64,000 nucleotides of DNA from Siphonodentalium dalli (GCA_032622095.1 CP136063.1:69539980-69603979); one strand, 5' to 3'. Positions 12,610-24,668 are shown, counted from the stretch's first letter. Notes: generated from the sequence alone by a model not told the origin. A program made the numbers and translations.

Positions 12610-13200
12610 TTTTGGTTTTGGTTTATTTTGCTGTTTATCTACTCTCGGGATCCAAATGATTTGTTTGATTATTGATATTCTGCAACAAATTCACTCTGTA
12701 TGATCCTTATTTGGGTCGATGTTTATTTAATTTGCGAACCAGCACAAATGTCAGAGCATCTCAAATGGAAATCATCTACAGTACTTGTTACAAAATGACA
12801 ATTTCTGATTACAAGCACTAAAATAGTAACAGTGCACCTTTCTTTTATGGGTGCTAAAAATAAGTTATAAAACAGAATTTATTATATTAATACTCTTTGA
12901 GTTGGCTGAACTGGCAATGGTTCTACTCGAAGAAATCCACTCTGTACTATTATTTGGGTCTCTAATATTATTTGTATCTGAAAAGTAGTTTGTATTCAAA
13001 TGTTATCTACAGTTACAAAGCGTTCAATTTAATCTAATACGAATACGCTGGGATTAGGACGATAAAGAAGCTTGCATTGTGGGTATCCCTACCTATCCTA
13101 AACGTGCCCTCTGACCCTTAATAATAAAAAAAAGATTTCTTCAAATTCATAAATGATACCTGAACTATATACAGTAAAATGAACAGTTAAGATTATTATA
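12610..13200. other. Intergenic, no gene seen
   Basis: AT-rich; no supported coding region or complete repeat recognised. Confidence 0.4.
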
Positions 13201-13371
13201 CAGTAATGCCCTAAGTAATTGACTCCTTAACCACAGCAGAATTATGGGTAACTTTTTAGGATTTAGTCGGAAATATGGCTTGTTGCCATTCATCGGAAAG
13301 CTCTGTGAGAGCTTTCCGATGAATGGCAACAATCCATATTTTTATTGTGGGCCATATTTAGGGCATTACTG
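13201..13371. mobile_element. Mariner-type palindromic MITE, copy 2
   Basis: Same termini (CAGTAATGCCCTAA / GGGCATTACTG) and TA flanks (13199-13200, 13372-13373). The inner hairpin around GAAAGCTCTGTGAGAGCTTTC is intact, but the distal part of the right arm is rearranged (ATTGTGGGCCATATTTAGGG). Confidence 0.75.
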
Positions 13372-13857
13372 TAGACTACAGTGGAATTTGGAAACACGAA
13401 CATACTTTCATGCCATGAATCACTTATCCAGCGGACGCCTGTAGAGATTATATTCCACCAGTACAAAACACGGGAACTTATTTTAAGTTTTTTACAGGGA
13501 ACCTTCTAAAGTCGAAAAAATAACGTGAGGAATGTACTTCTTTGTTAATACCTGTTGTTTAATAATTTATTCATTGGAATGTGAAGTTCCCAGCTCGATA
13601 TTCTGATTGGTTGATGGCCAAAAGCATAACTTCCCACAACCGGTTCACAAAACTAGTAAAGCTCCCCCTGCGTAACACTCATGCTGGATTAATACACAAT
13701 CCAATGTGATGGTTGTCTCTGTTATTGGGCGACACTGCGTGTCGTAGGATAAAAGTTTTTTCGCATAGGAGACAAATACAATTGATTCATGCACGAAACA
13801 GTGTTTTTATTCCAAATCAATTATCAATGGCAATATACAGTAGATATATATATATTT

Positions 13858-14079
13858 AAAATCTTCAGTATTTTTCTGTTTTCTCCTCCTTCTGTCAAGT
13901 TTTTTGTTCAAGGTTGTTATTTTGGTGATCATTCTTTCCAGATTTGCCACATTTTTTAATTCAAACTGCCCCGTAAAGCTTTTCGGAACCGAATCCTCAG
14001 TGAAAAGTTTTTCATTTGCACATGATTGCGCCAAATCTAGGATGTCCTTTCTTCTGTCCTTCCGTTTCCTTGTGGACAT
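13858..14079 (-). CDS. Small Lys/Arg-rich hypothetical ORF
   Basis: An ATG-initiated frame at 14079 encodes a basic peptide beginning MSTRKRKDRRKDIL with a second basic cluster (KKLDRRRRKQK) near residue 65. Heptad-like leucine, isoleucine and asparagine spacing suggests a short coiled coil between them. The tail after about residue 74 is low-complexity tyrosine/isoleucine and probably not coding. I do not recognise the family. It could be the first exon of a nuclear protein, a transposon fragment or chance; no splice partner is evident. Confidence 0.2.
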
Positions 14080-14714
14080 TAATATAATTATTCAATGTGA
14101 AAAAATACTGCTTGAAGAAAATTGAGAACACATGTATCAAATAACAGAAAAAACTGTTACAAAAAAATAAAATGAAACATGTCAATACCTAGATATTGAG
14201 TAAATGTAATATCAATAGACGGCCTTAGTTCATTCAAAATTCTACAGAGTTCTATAGAGTTTGCTGAGGTGAATGTCCAGAAGAGATTTGAATATAGACA
14301 GCGATTCTGTTTGAACACCTTGTTCAGGTCAGTACTATAGCTATTCATTTACATATGTTGTAGACACTCAACAGTGTATGGGTGACAAAAAGTTATGGCT
14401 TGTTGTTGAATATATTGAATAAACTAATACTGTTAGGTGCCCAAGTGTGAGAATCAATCGTTCAGATTCGGGTTCAATTAACTCTTTAATAACTTATTAA
14501 CCAACATAAAAAATGTCTACTTGTCTTCGTTCGATTCGTCACCACGAGTCGCCTCCCGGGCACTTCCTGTCTCCACAAGGTGAAGGACACTGTCCGCCTT
14601 CGTTGAATCTCTCACATCAATATCTCACATCAAGTATGAAATACATTGGATGTTTGTTGACCCAGAAGTCTGTGAGAGGTCGAATTTCCATAATCTACAT
14701 ATGGAGGGTCCATT

Positions 14715-14881
14715 ACCATCTTTCACTGCAATGTGTCTCACTCTGTCATTTAACCCTCTCCGCATTACGGCATTTTTATATGAGTACGTCCGTCCATCCA
14801 TCCGTCCATCACCATCTTTCACTGCAGTGTGCCTCACTGTGTCATTTAACCCTCTCCGCATTACGGCATTTTTATATGAGT
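14715..14881 (+). repeat. Direct repeat, about 71 bp, two copies
   Basis: Two copies (14715-14785 and 14811-14881) of a unit containing CATTTAACCCTCTCCGCATT, separated by a CCGTCCATCC microsatellite. The long open frame through here is a repeat by-product. Confidence 0.75.
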
Positions 14882-15414
14882 GATCAGCAAGTTGTCTCTT
14901 TCTTTTTTAGTCTTCCCCTTGGGAACTACAATACCAATTACATGAAAGAAAAGGATGACGTTGCTATACTGTTACATGATTATGCGACAATGCATTATTG
15001 CTTTATATCACCAGTACCAGTGGTATTCGTGTTTGAAGTTTCATATGATATTTCACAGCATTTAATTATATCATGACTGCCACAATTGACCTGTCACTCA
15101 ATGAGAGCTCAGCTAATGCCAAAATTAAACAAAATGCTCGCTATCAGCAGGAGTGGAGATTCATGGCATGATCTAGAACATACTCTGTTGTCAAACTCTC
15201 CTTAAGCTTTAATAATAAAGAGATCAAACCACCACCTTTCTGTGGTAAGTCCTTGAGTGAGGTATAGTGACCACAAAATCTCTGATTGTAATGACATCTG
15301 TTCGATTTTCAATTTAAAATTTCCTACTGGTAAAGTAAAAAAAATTCGGAATGTAGAGTTTAATATACCAGACAATTTCTTGAGTTGGAATATTTTCTAG
15401 CTTTGCTGCTTTTT
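14882..15414. other. Intergenic, no gene seen
   Basis: AT-rich spacer between the direct repeat and the next hairpin/tandem-repeat element; no feature recognised. Confidence 0.4.
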
Positions 15415-16340
15415 AGCTCACCTGAGACGAAGTCTCCGTTGGAGCTATGGTCATCACTCCTCGTCCGTCATCCGTCCAGCCGTCCATCTATTCATCTAGC
15501 CATCTGTTCGCTAGCAGTTATGGTTTCTGGATGATAACTTTAGTTTGGATAATTTTATTGGAAGTAAATTTTATATGTGAGTTTTCCAGACCAAATTACA
15601 GGTCATGTTCGAATTTGGGTTTGGCCCAATGAATTTTGCCTGAGTTATGGGCCTTTTTCAACTTGGGAAAACTAATTTTATGTCATTATTATGGTTTCTG
15701 GATGATAACTTGAGTTTGGATTATTCGATCACAGCTAAACTTGGTTTGTGGCACATTCATACTAAAATACAGGTCAAGTTCGAATTTGGATGTAGCCCGA
15801 TGATAATTGCAGGAGTTATGCACCTTTTTCAACTTGCAAAATTCAATTTTTATGTCAGCATTTTGGTTTCCGGATGATAACTTGAGTTTGGATTATTTAA
15901 TCACAACTAAAGATGGTATGTGGCTTAGTCATACGAAAGTACAGGTCAAGTTTGAATTTGGTTTCGGCCCGATAATTTTTACCAGAGGTCTTTTTCGACT
16001 TGGAAAATTAATTTTATGTCATTATTTTGGTTTCCGGATGATAACTTGATAACTTTAGTTTTCCATACCAAAATACAGGTCAAGTTAGAATATGGGTATG
16101 ATCCGAATATCTTTTACTGACTTAAATGTATGGCTCTTTTCAATTTTTCAATATTTGAGGTTTCCAGATAACTTTAGTTTGGTTTATTTTATTGGAACCA
16201 AATTTGCTATGTGAGTTTTCCAGACAAAAATAATGTCAAGTTCATTTATGGGTTTGGTCCAAATATTGTTTTACTAACTTATGGCTCTTTTCGAATTAGA
16301 ATTTTCAATATTTGAGGTTACTAAAATTTAGTGTCACTGC
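15415..16340 (+). mobile_element. AGCTCACC-family hairpin/tandem-repeat element (copy A2)
   Basis: Starts with the same hairpin as A1 (AGCTCACCTGAGACGAAGTC) and a CGTCCGTC run. The core is units of about 120-180 bp containing TTTCTGGATGATAACTT, AAATACAGGTCAAGTTCGAA and TTATG-CCTTTTTCAACTTG. The right end is not sharply defined; no palindromic terminus as clear as that of A1 is visible. Confidence 0.65.
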
Positions 16341-16951
16341 CATTGTTTGTGTACAGTTCGTTAAAGCACATCAGGCTTATTTTGCCACGCCCAGCAATCA
16401 GTAATGCTTTAAGTAATTGACTTCTTAACCATAGCTGAATTATGGGTAACTTTTTTTATGTTCGCTTCTCTTGTGATCCTGCATGAAGGATACGGATGTG
16501 AATTATCTGGGGCCAGTTGGGCAGTTTCATGTAGAGACATGATGATGCAACAAACTTCTTCAAGCAGGCCTGGAAATCTCAAGGCGGGCTAGCGGGCTGC
16601 CCACCTACAGCCCGTCTAGAATTTTCCAAGGCGGGCTTTTAATAGCCGCCTCGACGTCTCGATAGATAAAATATGCCTTGATTGCAAATATGACATTGTG
16701 TCAAGTTAAAATGCTCTATCGAGAGTGATGACGTCGGCCACGTGCCAGAATGCATGATGTGTTAAATTATTGGCAAACTGCCAAACTGTGTCGGGATATT
16801 CTTTGATACCGGTGGCAGCGGCTCCTTTGAAGATTTCTTTCCGCATTGCGTCATTCTGGGACATGTAATTTTCTGGGAGTCGGCGCTAATTCTGTTTATT
16901 AGACAGTTAGTTTTATAACGGTTACACAGTCAGAGGTAAAGTATCATAGAT
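16341..16951. other. Intergenic; fragment of the mariner MITE
   Basis: 16398-16452 (CAGTAATGCTTTAAGTAATT ... ATGGGTAAC) is a single partial arm of the mariner palindrome family. Around 16575-16640 there are short GGCGGGCT repeats. No coding region before the ORF at 16952. Confidence 0.5.
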
Positions 16952-18362
16952 ATGTCCGTAGAGAAGTACCTTTCATCAAAGAGGAAATCTAAAATGAATG
17001 ATAGTGACTTTGATGAAATGGGCTATAGCATTCATTCTAGGGTCCTGCGAATTGGATATTTTGATCGAATCGAATATCGAATCAAATTCACGAAATCGAA
17101 TCGAATATTGAATCGAATATCGAATCGAATCATATCTGTGTGTTGCATTCTCAATTAGGTATGTTTTGTCAACGATTAGATTATTTGTGAAACGTTCTAT
17201 GAACTACATGCATGAAGTTCCATCAGAACTTATGTGGCGATAAACCGTCGTTTGATATACTATTAACTTCAATTTATAATTGTCAAGAAAACAAAGCAGA
17301 TTAAAACGTCCATGCGGCCATCACAACGATTAATAGATTACCACTAAACGGATTATCAAACTAAAATCACACGAAATTTCTACAGTTTGCATGCACATGC
17401 AAAATTGCAAATCGGCATTCGGAAACACCCGTTGTTATAAACCTGAAGACGCAACAACAGTCGCAGTGTATCCTCTACATGTATTGGTTGATGCTTCTTG
17501 AACAGATGATTCCATAGATGGGTCATTGTCCCAGATGCTTGCGATTTATACACCATGCATGTTGCATTCATCACACGTGCCTGCAGCTTTATCATGTTTA
17601 AAATAAACATGAATGATGGACGACATTTTGTCCATTGTAAAAGAAAACTCCGCAACTGAAAGTCAACTTCAAAAGAGAACAGTGCCAAAATGCACTTTTC
17701 GACACCAGGAACATGTGTTGTTTACATTCTCACCCATATTACATAACGCGGAATCGAATAGACGATGGATAACGCTATCGGTAGCCCAGCCTCATAGCTA
17801 TTATAATTTACCGCGTCGTCGGTCCATTGGCTATCTGCTAGCTTTTGCTACCATTTTAAAGCCATATAATTCAGACGTATTTAGTCGCCCTATCGTGGCT
17901 AATTGTTGGCTATGTACAATAAGAATTATAATGTGCATATATACATAATTTTCTGGAAGTAAATGCCACAAACAGCTAAGATCGACATGTGTACTTGTCC
18001 TGAAACAGCCTACTTTTCCGTCATAGTATATTCAAAATTTCAAGTTGGCAATTTCGACTTGAATTCGAATCGAATTTGACTTTCGAATCGAATCTCGAAT
18101 CGAATATCGAATATTCGCAGGAGCCTAATTCATTCGCGGGCACGTGGTCGTTAATACCGGCGTGCCCGTAAGAAACAAAAGTTACTACTATCAGCCAATT
18201 CATCCGTATCTGCTGCGACCAGCAATGCCAGTTCCAGTTCTTCAGACAGTGATAGTGACGCCGATAGTGTAAGTGACTGGCATATGGACAGTGATACCGA
18301 GGATTATTCCAGCTCAGACTCTGATGATTCACAACTTGAGCCAATTGACCCTGTTTTGTGTT
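16952..18362 (+). pseudogene. ORF with acidic Ser/Asp-rich tail, interrupted by a hAT element
   Basis: An ATG frame at 16952 begins MSVEKYLSSKRKSKMND and runs to the hAT insertion at 17038. Removing that element with one copy of its 8-bp target duplication continues the frame (I-H-S-R-A-R-G-R), meets one TAA at 18152-18154, then reads YRRARKKQK and an acidic stretch (SSSSSDSDSDADSVSDW and SSSDSDDS) before a stop at 18360-18362. The product would be about 105 residues: basic first half, acidic second half. I do not recognise the family; it could be a first exon of a nuclear or transposon protein. That the frame survives across the insertion supports it as former coding sequence, while the TAA says it is now inactive or misread. 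Confidence 0.4.
17038..18127. mobile_element. hAT transposon with 8-bp target duplication
   Basis: Termini TAGGGTCCTGCGAAT and ATTCGCAGGAGCCTA are inverted repeats, each continued by ATCGAATCGAATATCGAAT-type words. The flanks are a perfect 8-bp duplication, ATTCATTC (17030-17037 and 18128-18135). Inside, the minus strand (about 17380-17688) contains a frame with a cysteine-rich start and SGTMTHLWNHLFKKHQ, the spacing of a BED zinc finger, which is common in hAT transposases. The rest of a transposase is missing, so this is an internally deleted copy. Confidence 0.85.
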
Positions 18363-18890
18363 AACATTGTGCCATTTGTCACAAATTGTGGAGTGATTTT
18401 CAACATGTCTATAGACAATAACCTTCCTTTATTTTTATGGCAAGGAATGCACATTGATTTAATTAAATTTCGAAATTCTTTAATAATAAGTTTATTATAT
18501 TTCACAAAATGGTTTAGATAATATTTATATTATCAATATATCATTGTCCCACTCCTGTCTTCACTCTTCCAATGATAGAATATTCAAAATGCACTGCAGC
18601 TCAGCAACAATCAGCATGCCCAATTACATGTATGTTACTCTGAAAATAGACTTAAATCATAACGGTAACAGTTGAGGAGGGCTACAGCACCCATGGGCAA
18701 ATCTAGGAGGGTTATTAATAGCACCCCTGGATTTTCTAGACCACCAGCCTTGCCTGTCCGATGCTGGCATATACATATGCCATATACTATCTAGTATACA
18801 GGTGCATGCACATATTACATAGTGTAAAATCAAGTTATAAAATGTAACACCTTTATTTATATATATAATGTATACACACAAAGTATTTTT
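18363..18890. other. Intergenic, no gene seen
   Basis: AT-rich spacer between the interrupted ORF and the THAP exon; no supported feature. Confidence 0.4.
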
Positions 18891-18896
18891 GCTTAC

Positions 18897-19107
18897 CCAT
18901 TAAGGTAGTTTTGTAGTCTGATTCCTGAAAATGGCCACGGCATACAACGGAATCTCCTTTTTGTCAAGCAGGTGTCCATTGTTCGGAAGATCCAGGTATA
19001 TTTCGTTTGACGGCAATAATCCATTTCTTCCGCAACTCTTTGTCTTTCGGGAATCGGTGTCCCCCAATAAGATTCTTACAAAGTTGTACGATACAATTTG
19101 AAGGCAT
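18897..19107 (-). pseudogene. THAP zinc-finger exon
   Basis: Reading down from an ATG at 19107, the frame encodes a THAP domain: C5 and C10 (CIVQLC), HRFPKD at 17-22, W29 in ELRKKWIIAVKR, QWTP at 43-46, then C56 and H59 in VVCRGHF. The spacing C-x4-C-x45-C-x2-H fits the C2CH module, which binds DNA in THAP proteins and P-element-like transposases. One in-frame TGA (codon 48) breaks it; it could be a decayed CGA. The exon ends in a good splice donor (ATGG/GTAAGC, GT at 18896-18895). No further exons were identified, so host THAP gene and transposon origin remain open. Confidence 0.7.
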
Positions 19108-21500
19108 TGTCGCACTTAATTTTGTTGAAAAGATCAGCAATAATAAAACAGAGTAGAACAATGTGCAATTTGTGTTCAGCTTACTCGTAAACAAATGTAC
19201 AGCTGTGCGAGGTTATCACCTATCGTACACACACTCCCCCTGTCGGCGTATCGCTAACGCAGTGAGTCCTATTTGTTCGAACATTGGCTGCTTTCTTATT
19301 GCCTCAGCCTCAGTAAACACAGCCAGTTATCATGATGTAATTGCATAGCATCTATTGGATGTCTACCATGATCTCCCAGTAGTATGATTGAGGTGTATAG
19401 AGTGTCTGTGAATCACAACCAGGCCGAGGTATATCATATTAAACTGCCTGTGGACGGCACATACACCTCTCTCAGTCAATTGACTGCGGCTAGCACGCTT
19501 TGGACTTTGAACTTTGAGCAGCAAGTAATTGCTAACAGTGAAAGAGTGTCATATTGAAAAAATACTGATATTACAGATATTGTTGACCTCATTATAGAGC
19601 AAGATGGAAATATATTTGAGGAAAAACAATGCGCAATTTAAAGAGATGATTGTTCATAATGAACCAAAGCCGGACGCTTTGGGTCGTATATAGACTATAT
19701 CTGATTTTGTGACGTCACCAATTATTAACTAATACGACACTGATGTTTTGAATTTTTGAGTTTTGAACTTTTGTCGCACAGTGGATCGGTGGGCTTAAAG
19801 CATTAATGTCATAATCTGAAATAAACGTGTGCATCTTTCAATGGTCGGCGTTCCAAAATGAGGGGAGTTACTATCGGAATTATGCACAGTGAAGTTCATT
19901 CGTAGCCACTGTTTACATTTTATTGAGAACATAATTATAACATATTATGGACTGTCAAATATTTGCATTGGAGTTGTCTAAAATATAAATGTCGCGTGCA
20001 ATGGGAAAATCTCAATCACTCTGGCTGGGCTGGAGACAATACTAGAAATTTGTGATGCAAGCAAATGTTATTATATCATGCTTAAATTATCCTAATATTA
20101 CATATACATACGTGAATCTGATAATCCTCAGATATCCTTCTATTTTCATGAATCGACAAGAAACACATACTTATGAACAAAGCAGAAGATAACATTCAGG
20201 TTATCGCAAATTTGGTTGATGGTGAAAGCTACATGATGATGTTGTTTGTCGAGTTTCGTTGAAATAGACATGACATTTTATGAATGAAATGAACATGATT
20301 AAATCAAAAAGCTTTTTCGTATAGTACACATCTCAATAGGATTGCGCACACAGCGTCAATAATATAATGGTTAATTTCAGTGAAATACTTCCCCTCTAGA
20401 CAACAACCAACAGTCTTGACTTTTGAATGCTTTCAGTTTGATTTTGGTAGTTTTTATTCTATAATAATTTTACAAACAGAATGTTTTTTAAGAGTTTTTT
20501 TATTTAGGATTTAAGTCTTGAGTCGGTCAACTCGTAGTCTGTTTGCATTGTGAATCTCTGATTTCTCACATGCCTTGATGTATGATATGATTCACTCGGA
20601 CCTTATTTATACACAAAATTGCTTTTGAACCCACTCTGTCCATGAACGCTTGTGCATGTCGGAGTGTAATATATCATAATCACACCACGATATAAGGCCT
20701 AAGTTAATCTTATTTGATGTGAATTCGCTTCTATGAAGTTATTTTATAGGATAAAAAAAATATGCAGTTATTTCATAGATGATGCGTTTGTTTCAGCTGT
20801 GGTTCATTAATTACGCTTGCGTATGGTCATATTATTTACATACATGTAGTCATGTATATCCTTTTGGAAGCAGACCTGAATTGTTTATGCTCGCAGAATT
20901 GCCCTAGCTGTCTTTGAATTTGTTGTCTTTGAATTTGTATCAACAATATCAACCAGAATTGGGGTCACCAAGAATATCGAGTTGCATAATGTTATTTATC
21001 ATATGACTCAATCATTATTTACGTTGGAAAGTATGTCATAAATAAATTTCATATCAATTACTAGTTCATATCACCTTCCGATAATTTGATTGGTTTGTTG
21101 ACAAAAAGTGTGTTCTGATTGGCTGAATGGCAGCCGGGGCCGCGCCGCATCTCTAACTAAATGCAGGTCAAATTCGTGCGCATTAATCAATGCGATGCCG
21201 AAATTCTCGCAATTATAATCTTGAAATATATAGTTTTGGACATTGTTATACGATAAATAGAATATGTAATTCGTATTTATCTAATAAACATACGATATAA
21301 TGTCACAAACTGAGAACAGAATAGCGCACTATATCTTCGCGTGCATATTATTTCTGCTAGTTCACCAGCTTCCGGTGCAGTGAAGTGATGTCACAATATC
21401 CTTTTGCTGCCGATGTCATATAGCTATTTAGTGATTTGTGTGCGTTTTGGACCTCATAATCAATTTATAGGTGTCATATGATAAATAGAATATGTAATTC
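19108..21500. other. Long stretch without recognised gene
   Basis: AT-rich sequence. The word GATAAATAGAATATGTAATTC occurs near 21254 and again near 21480, suggesting a decayed repeat. No supported coding region, RNA gene or complete transposon. Confidence 0.4.
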
Positions 21501-21503
21501 GTG

Positions 21504-21580
21504 TTTCTCTCATGATATTTATGAAACTCGTCACGAAAATTCTTAGACTCGTTTCATAAATATCATATGAGAGAAACACT
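21504..21580. repeat. Short perfect-arm hairpin
   Basis: Arms of about 26 bp (GTTTCTCTCATGATATTTAT and its near-exact complement) separated by about 22 bp. No flanking duplication is clear. Confidence 0.7.
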
Positions 21581-21729
21581 CATTTCATATCCTCTATATC
21601 TACACTGATCAGCCACATAAACACATAAAATGATTGGAATGAAATAGATGGTATATCAGGCCATGCGTCCCTAAAATATGCACGGTCATCCTCATCATTT
21701 TTACCGTTTCCTATTCTGAGAATGCTAAT

Positions 21730-22170
21730 TACGAGATTCTTTGATACCTTCCACCGACTCTTGTATGGTTTTCTGAACCATTTATAATTCCTTCCTAATA
21801 TCGTCAAACTTCTCATCTTTCGACTCATTGACTGGTCGGTTTACTTTGTTGACGGGTCTAATGTACCCTTTAGACCCTGATTTGTGGTGATCATCTGCCT
21901 TAGTAAAGGCGTCTAACTCTACAGCATTTCTAATAGCCTCCTTTTCAGGATGAGCCTGTTTTACCTTCGAGCTGATGTCAGAATCCTGAAGTGTATCTAT
22001 GAATTTCTCTTTAGCAAGTATCTTACGCATGTCCTGGGGTGCAGTGGGGTATGCCAACCTTGTTAAACCGTGGACATCTTGTCCAAGTTCAGTTAGGCTT
22101 TCATCAGGTCTTGGGTCTGCCTTTTAACTGTACCGTGTATAATTCACATTGCTTAGGGGGTAGAAACCTC
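21730..22170 (-). pseudogene. Ty3-like retrotransposon gag fragment
   Basis: The minus strand reads QCELYTVQLK, then after a small frame slip ADPRPDESLTELGQDVHGLT, RLAYPTAPQDMRKILAKEKF and AIRNAVELDAFTKAD. The pattern (an ELY..QL start, a DESLTEL..D..L.RLAYP core, then FID.L..S......A.P....A...AVELEA) matches the capsid-like Gag of animal Ty3/Gypsy elements. Frames shift at least twice. No protease, reverse transcriptase, integrase or LTRs were found nearby, so this is an isolated remnant. Confidence 0.6.
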
Positions 22171-23087
22171 TCTTCCAATGCTTGACTAGTCCCTGGCATC
22201 TTGACCCTTGAGGTTGCCAAGGACACCCTGTGTCTGGCCTCTTAGTTAGACAGCCAGTTGCATACCTTTCTCCTTATGTGACCAACCATTTATATCTGCA
22301 CATATTTCAAATTGCGATTTGAAGTCACACCAAGGTTGGGTTCCATCATACATATTTGGGGTTTTATGCTGACGTGCTCAAAATACTGGGAACCAATCGA
22401 CGCCTTGAGTGAGGCCTCTACCTGGAGAGTGTGTCTAACTGAGCAAATCCATATTACCTCAATCTCTCCAACTGGGGTGGCCAAAAAAATAATCCGTCTC
22501 TGAGACCCTCACTCTAGAGGGCCTTGTAAATGATACTGGACTCAGAAAGCGCCTATCCCTGTTAATGTTCATATAGGGTGGTTCTATTGACTAGTTGGTG
22601 TGGGACGTCTGACATCCAGGATACGAGCTAGAAGATTCTACAGACTGACCTGAGAGTCAGGCAAATTCCTCATGTACATGTATAAGATCTGTTAATTACC
22701 AGGTCATCTTCCTGAGTTGTAGACTCGAGTGATCATCCTTACTTTTCATTGTGGACAATAATCAGCATTCATATATCTGTCGTAATATTGGAGAGGTCAA
22801 AGGTTATTAGTGATAATTTAAATTATTTAAAAATTATATTCATACTATTTGGTCCCCGAACCAGCCCGAACCATATGTTATTCAAAGTTCTTTATATTGG
22901 GGTTTAGGAGTTGACAAGTCATTCTTATGGATGAGTAAAGTTGGTCTGTCAGGAATATGGTCAACTGTTGATGCAGTCATAATTCCTTAAGTCTAACAAG
23001 CACCATGAAAAATTACTCTCTTAGAAATCGTCTTACACATAGTGTTCTCATAGTCTCAAATATCCACTAACACGCTGGTAGTATCTA
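22171..23087. other. Intergenic, no gene seen
   Basis: No supported coding region. Possibly flanking remnants of the retroelement at 21730-22170, but no conserved motif was recognised. Confidence 0.35.
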
Positions 23088-23300
23088 CAGTAATGCTCTA
23101 ATTAATCGACTGCTTAACCATAGCAGAATTATGGGTAACTTTTCAGGATTTAATTGGAAATATGGCTTGTTGCCATTCATCGGAAAGCTCTCGGGGAGAG
23201 CTTTCTGATGAATGGCAACAAGCCATATTTCCGACAAAATCCTCAAAAGTTACCCATAATTCTGCTGTTGTTAAGCAGTCGATTAATTAGAGCATTACTG
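23088..23300. mobile_element. Mariner-type palindromic MITE, copy 3 (most complete)
   Basis: Both arms are complete and meet at GAAAGCTCTCGGGGAGAGCTTTC. Termini are CAGTAATGCTCTAATTAATC and its complement, flanked by TA (23086-23087, 23301-23302). Confidence 0.85.
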
Positions 23301-23419
23301 TAGTTTCATGTGATTCCATCTGTCCTCGTCTGAAATATCATATTTGATGCTTTTCGTTCATGATAATTGAACAACGCATTAAAGGTATTGTAATTTATGA
23401 ATCCAATTTATAAAATCCT

Positions 23420-23645
23420 GGTCCTCCCCTCAGAGAAATATCAGAAAATCGTTGATTCTGAAGCTTGTATATCAAGATTGCATATTTCTCCTTTCCTGGT
23501 TCTCCCGTCAGATAAATATGAGTGTATCGTCGATTCTGAAGCTTGTATATCTTGCATATTTCTCCTTTCCTGGTTCTCCCGTCAGATAAATATGAGTGTA
23601 TCGTCGATTCTGAAGCTGGTGTATCTTGCATATTTCTTCTGTCCA
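23420..23645 (+). repeat. Tandem repeat, about 74-78 bp, three units
   Basis: Three successive units, each with TCAGA-AAATAT, ATCGT(C/T)GATTCTGAAGCT and GCATATTTCTCCTTTCCTGG. Open frames on both strands are repeat by-products. Confidence 0.85.
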
Positions 23646-24272
23646 TCTCCTGTATTACTTGTATAGAGCCATGTTGTTCCATTGTTTTGATTTTTGTTAT
23701 TCTGTGCCATTTCATTGGGAAATTGGGAGATTCCCAGTCATAAATGTCGGAAAAAAAAATCAGTAACACATTGACAAAATTAAAATTAAAACACAATTCT
23801 AAAATTCAAGCAATTTAGCTGTCAAGCATTGCACTCTTTTACAAAATTTTGAATTATTTATCACTGACCAAATTCAGAAAAATAGCAAATTTAGTATTTG
23901 TTTAATACTTTATAATACAATGCTAATTTCAGAATGTATTGTTATTCAAGTGAATAAATTATTACTCCATTTGCGATGCTTGATACATTAATGATCATTA
24001 ACCCTTTCAGTGCCAAGTCCGATTTTTGTATCCACCCATATTTCCTTGATCATTTTTCAAATTATTGATTATAAATAAAACGTAGGCCTGATCTCTCATG
24101 TATATCAGGTAATAATATATTAAATTTTGTGTGTGAATTTCTTATTTTGCTTTCTGGAATTCTGGAATGGAATTCTTGAATTCAACAGAAACTAATAAAA
24201 TCACATGAATAAGATCATCAATTTTATAGAGTTTGACTGTACCTGTATTATTTTAGTCAAGTATAATGTCCT
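23646..24272. other. Intergenic; possible lone TTAA MITE end
   Basis: AT-rich. TTAACCCTTTCAGTGCCAAG at 23999 looks like the left end of a TTAA MITE, but no matching right end was seen before 24273. Confidence 0.4.
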
Positions 24273-24276
24273 TTAA

Positions 24277-24668
24277 CCCTTTACCCAACAAACCGGCCAA
24301 AACCGGCCAAATAAAGCTTCAACAGCCTAAAATATCTTCGGTCTGTCTCAATAGAACCATACAAATATGGATATCATTGGAACCGGCTCCTTGACCACAT
24401 TGTGATAGTTACAGTTATGCCCTGTGCCAATGCATTCTCTTATATATGCGAGTCGACCATAGGTCGCCTCGCATATATAAGAGAATGCATTGGCCTAAAA
24501 AAAATCTTTTTTTAACACTTTTTACCATTTTTTCTTACATTCTTTAACAATTTTATAATTTTTAATGTGTTAAGCCAATGCATTCTCTTATATATGCGAG
24601 GCGACCTATGGTCGACTCGCATATATAAGAGAATGCATTGGCACAGGGCCCTTCTGTTGGGTAAAGGG
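24277..24668. mobile_element. TTAA MITE with double hairpin cassette, copy 1
   Basis: Termini CCCTTTACCCAACA and GTTGGGTAAAGGG are inverted and flanked by TTAA (24273-24276, 24669-24672). This fits non-autonomous piggyBac-type elements. The left part contains two AACCGGCC words. Then come two near-perfect hairpins (about 24421-24494 and 24572-24648) built from GCCAATGCATTCTC, TTATATATGCGAG and their complements, in opposite orientation and separated by an A/T-rich spacer. No protein is encoded. Confidence 0.85.

Noticed and set aside
14513-15076. 187-residue ORF
   Set aside because: It spans a microsatellite and a direct repeat; composition follows the repeat and no family pattern is visible.
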